Below, in pieces: positions 5,851 through 5,855 of a DNA stretch of 5,855 nt. A program made the translations under genes and the position numbers. Origin of the DNA: an uncultured Slackia sp. (lineage in GTDB: Bacteria; Actinomycetota; Coriobacteriia; Coriobacteriales; Eggerthellaceae). How positions within the stretch are numbered: position 1 is the stretch's first letter; every line of letters starts with the position of its first letter. The stretch spans positions 1 to 5,855 of the forward strand of contig CAKUEV010000126.1 of the NCBI GenBank assembly GCA_934646845.1. The letters are read 5' to 3'. Below the pieces are notes generated by a model. That model had not been told where the DNA came from and did not search any database. It was given only the letters and a program-made list of their open reading frames with translations.

Positions 5851-5855
5851 GTGCG

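Overview
This 5.86-kb window is an ordinary chromosomal segment of a high-GC bacterium. It is densely coded, with strong GC bias at third codon positions, Rho-independent terminators between units, and a Tat-type export signal. Protein style (Arg/Ala-rich disordered N-termini, long basic tails) and base usage suggest an actinobacterium, most likely class Coriobacteriia (Eggerthella/Slackia-like). That placement is an inference from general resemblance and no marker gene was compared. I see no mobile element, CRISPR array, tRNA or rRNA.

Layout: (1) Positions 1-85 hold at most the 3' end of a neighbouring gene. A hairpin terminator at 83-112 serves the leftward gene. (2) Positions 145-1665, minus strand, encode a 506-residue exported or membrane-anchored protein with a twin-arginine signal. 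Its outer domain shows a repeat of about 49 residues that looks like a seven-bladed beta-propeller. (3) A 150-bp divergent intergenic region (1666-1815) holds -10-like boxes for both directions and a small palindrome. (4) Rightward, a probable three-gene operon encodes an OmpR/PhoB-type response regulator (1816-2520), its membrane sensor histidine kinase (2578-4185), and SAICAR synthetase PurC (4189-5061). The purC start lies only 3 nt after the kinase stop, and its ribosome binding site lies inside the kinase gene. A strong hairpin at 5117-5154 ends the operon. (5) A separate unit starts at a promoter that overlaps that terminator. It encodes a 202-residue, very basic protein with two membrane segments (5210-5818) and ends in a second strong terminator at 5820-5850.

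How they may work together: the kinase senses an unknown signal outside the membrane, phosphorylates the regulator, and the regulator controls transcription. The divergent exported propeller protein shares the regulatory region and is a natural candidate target or accessory sensor, but nothing in the sequence proves it. PurC is a housekeeping purine enzyme. Its tight coupling to a sensor kinase is the most unexpected arrangement here. I found no clear evidence of a wholly new defence or mobile system. The most noteworthy points are the propeller protein with its Arg-rich extension, the kinase-purC coupling, the terminator/promoter overlap, and the unassigned basic two-segment membrane protein.
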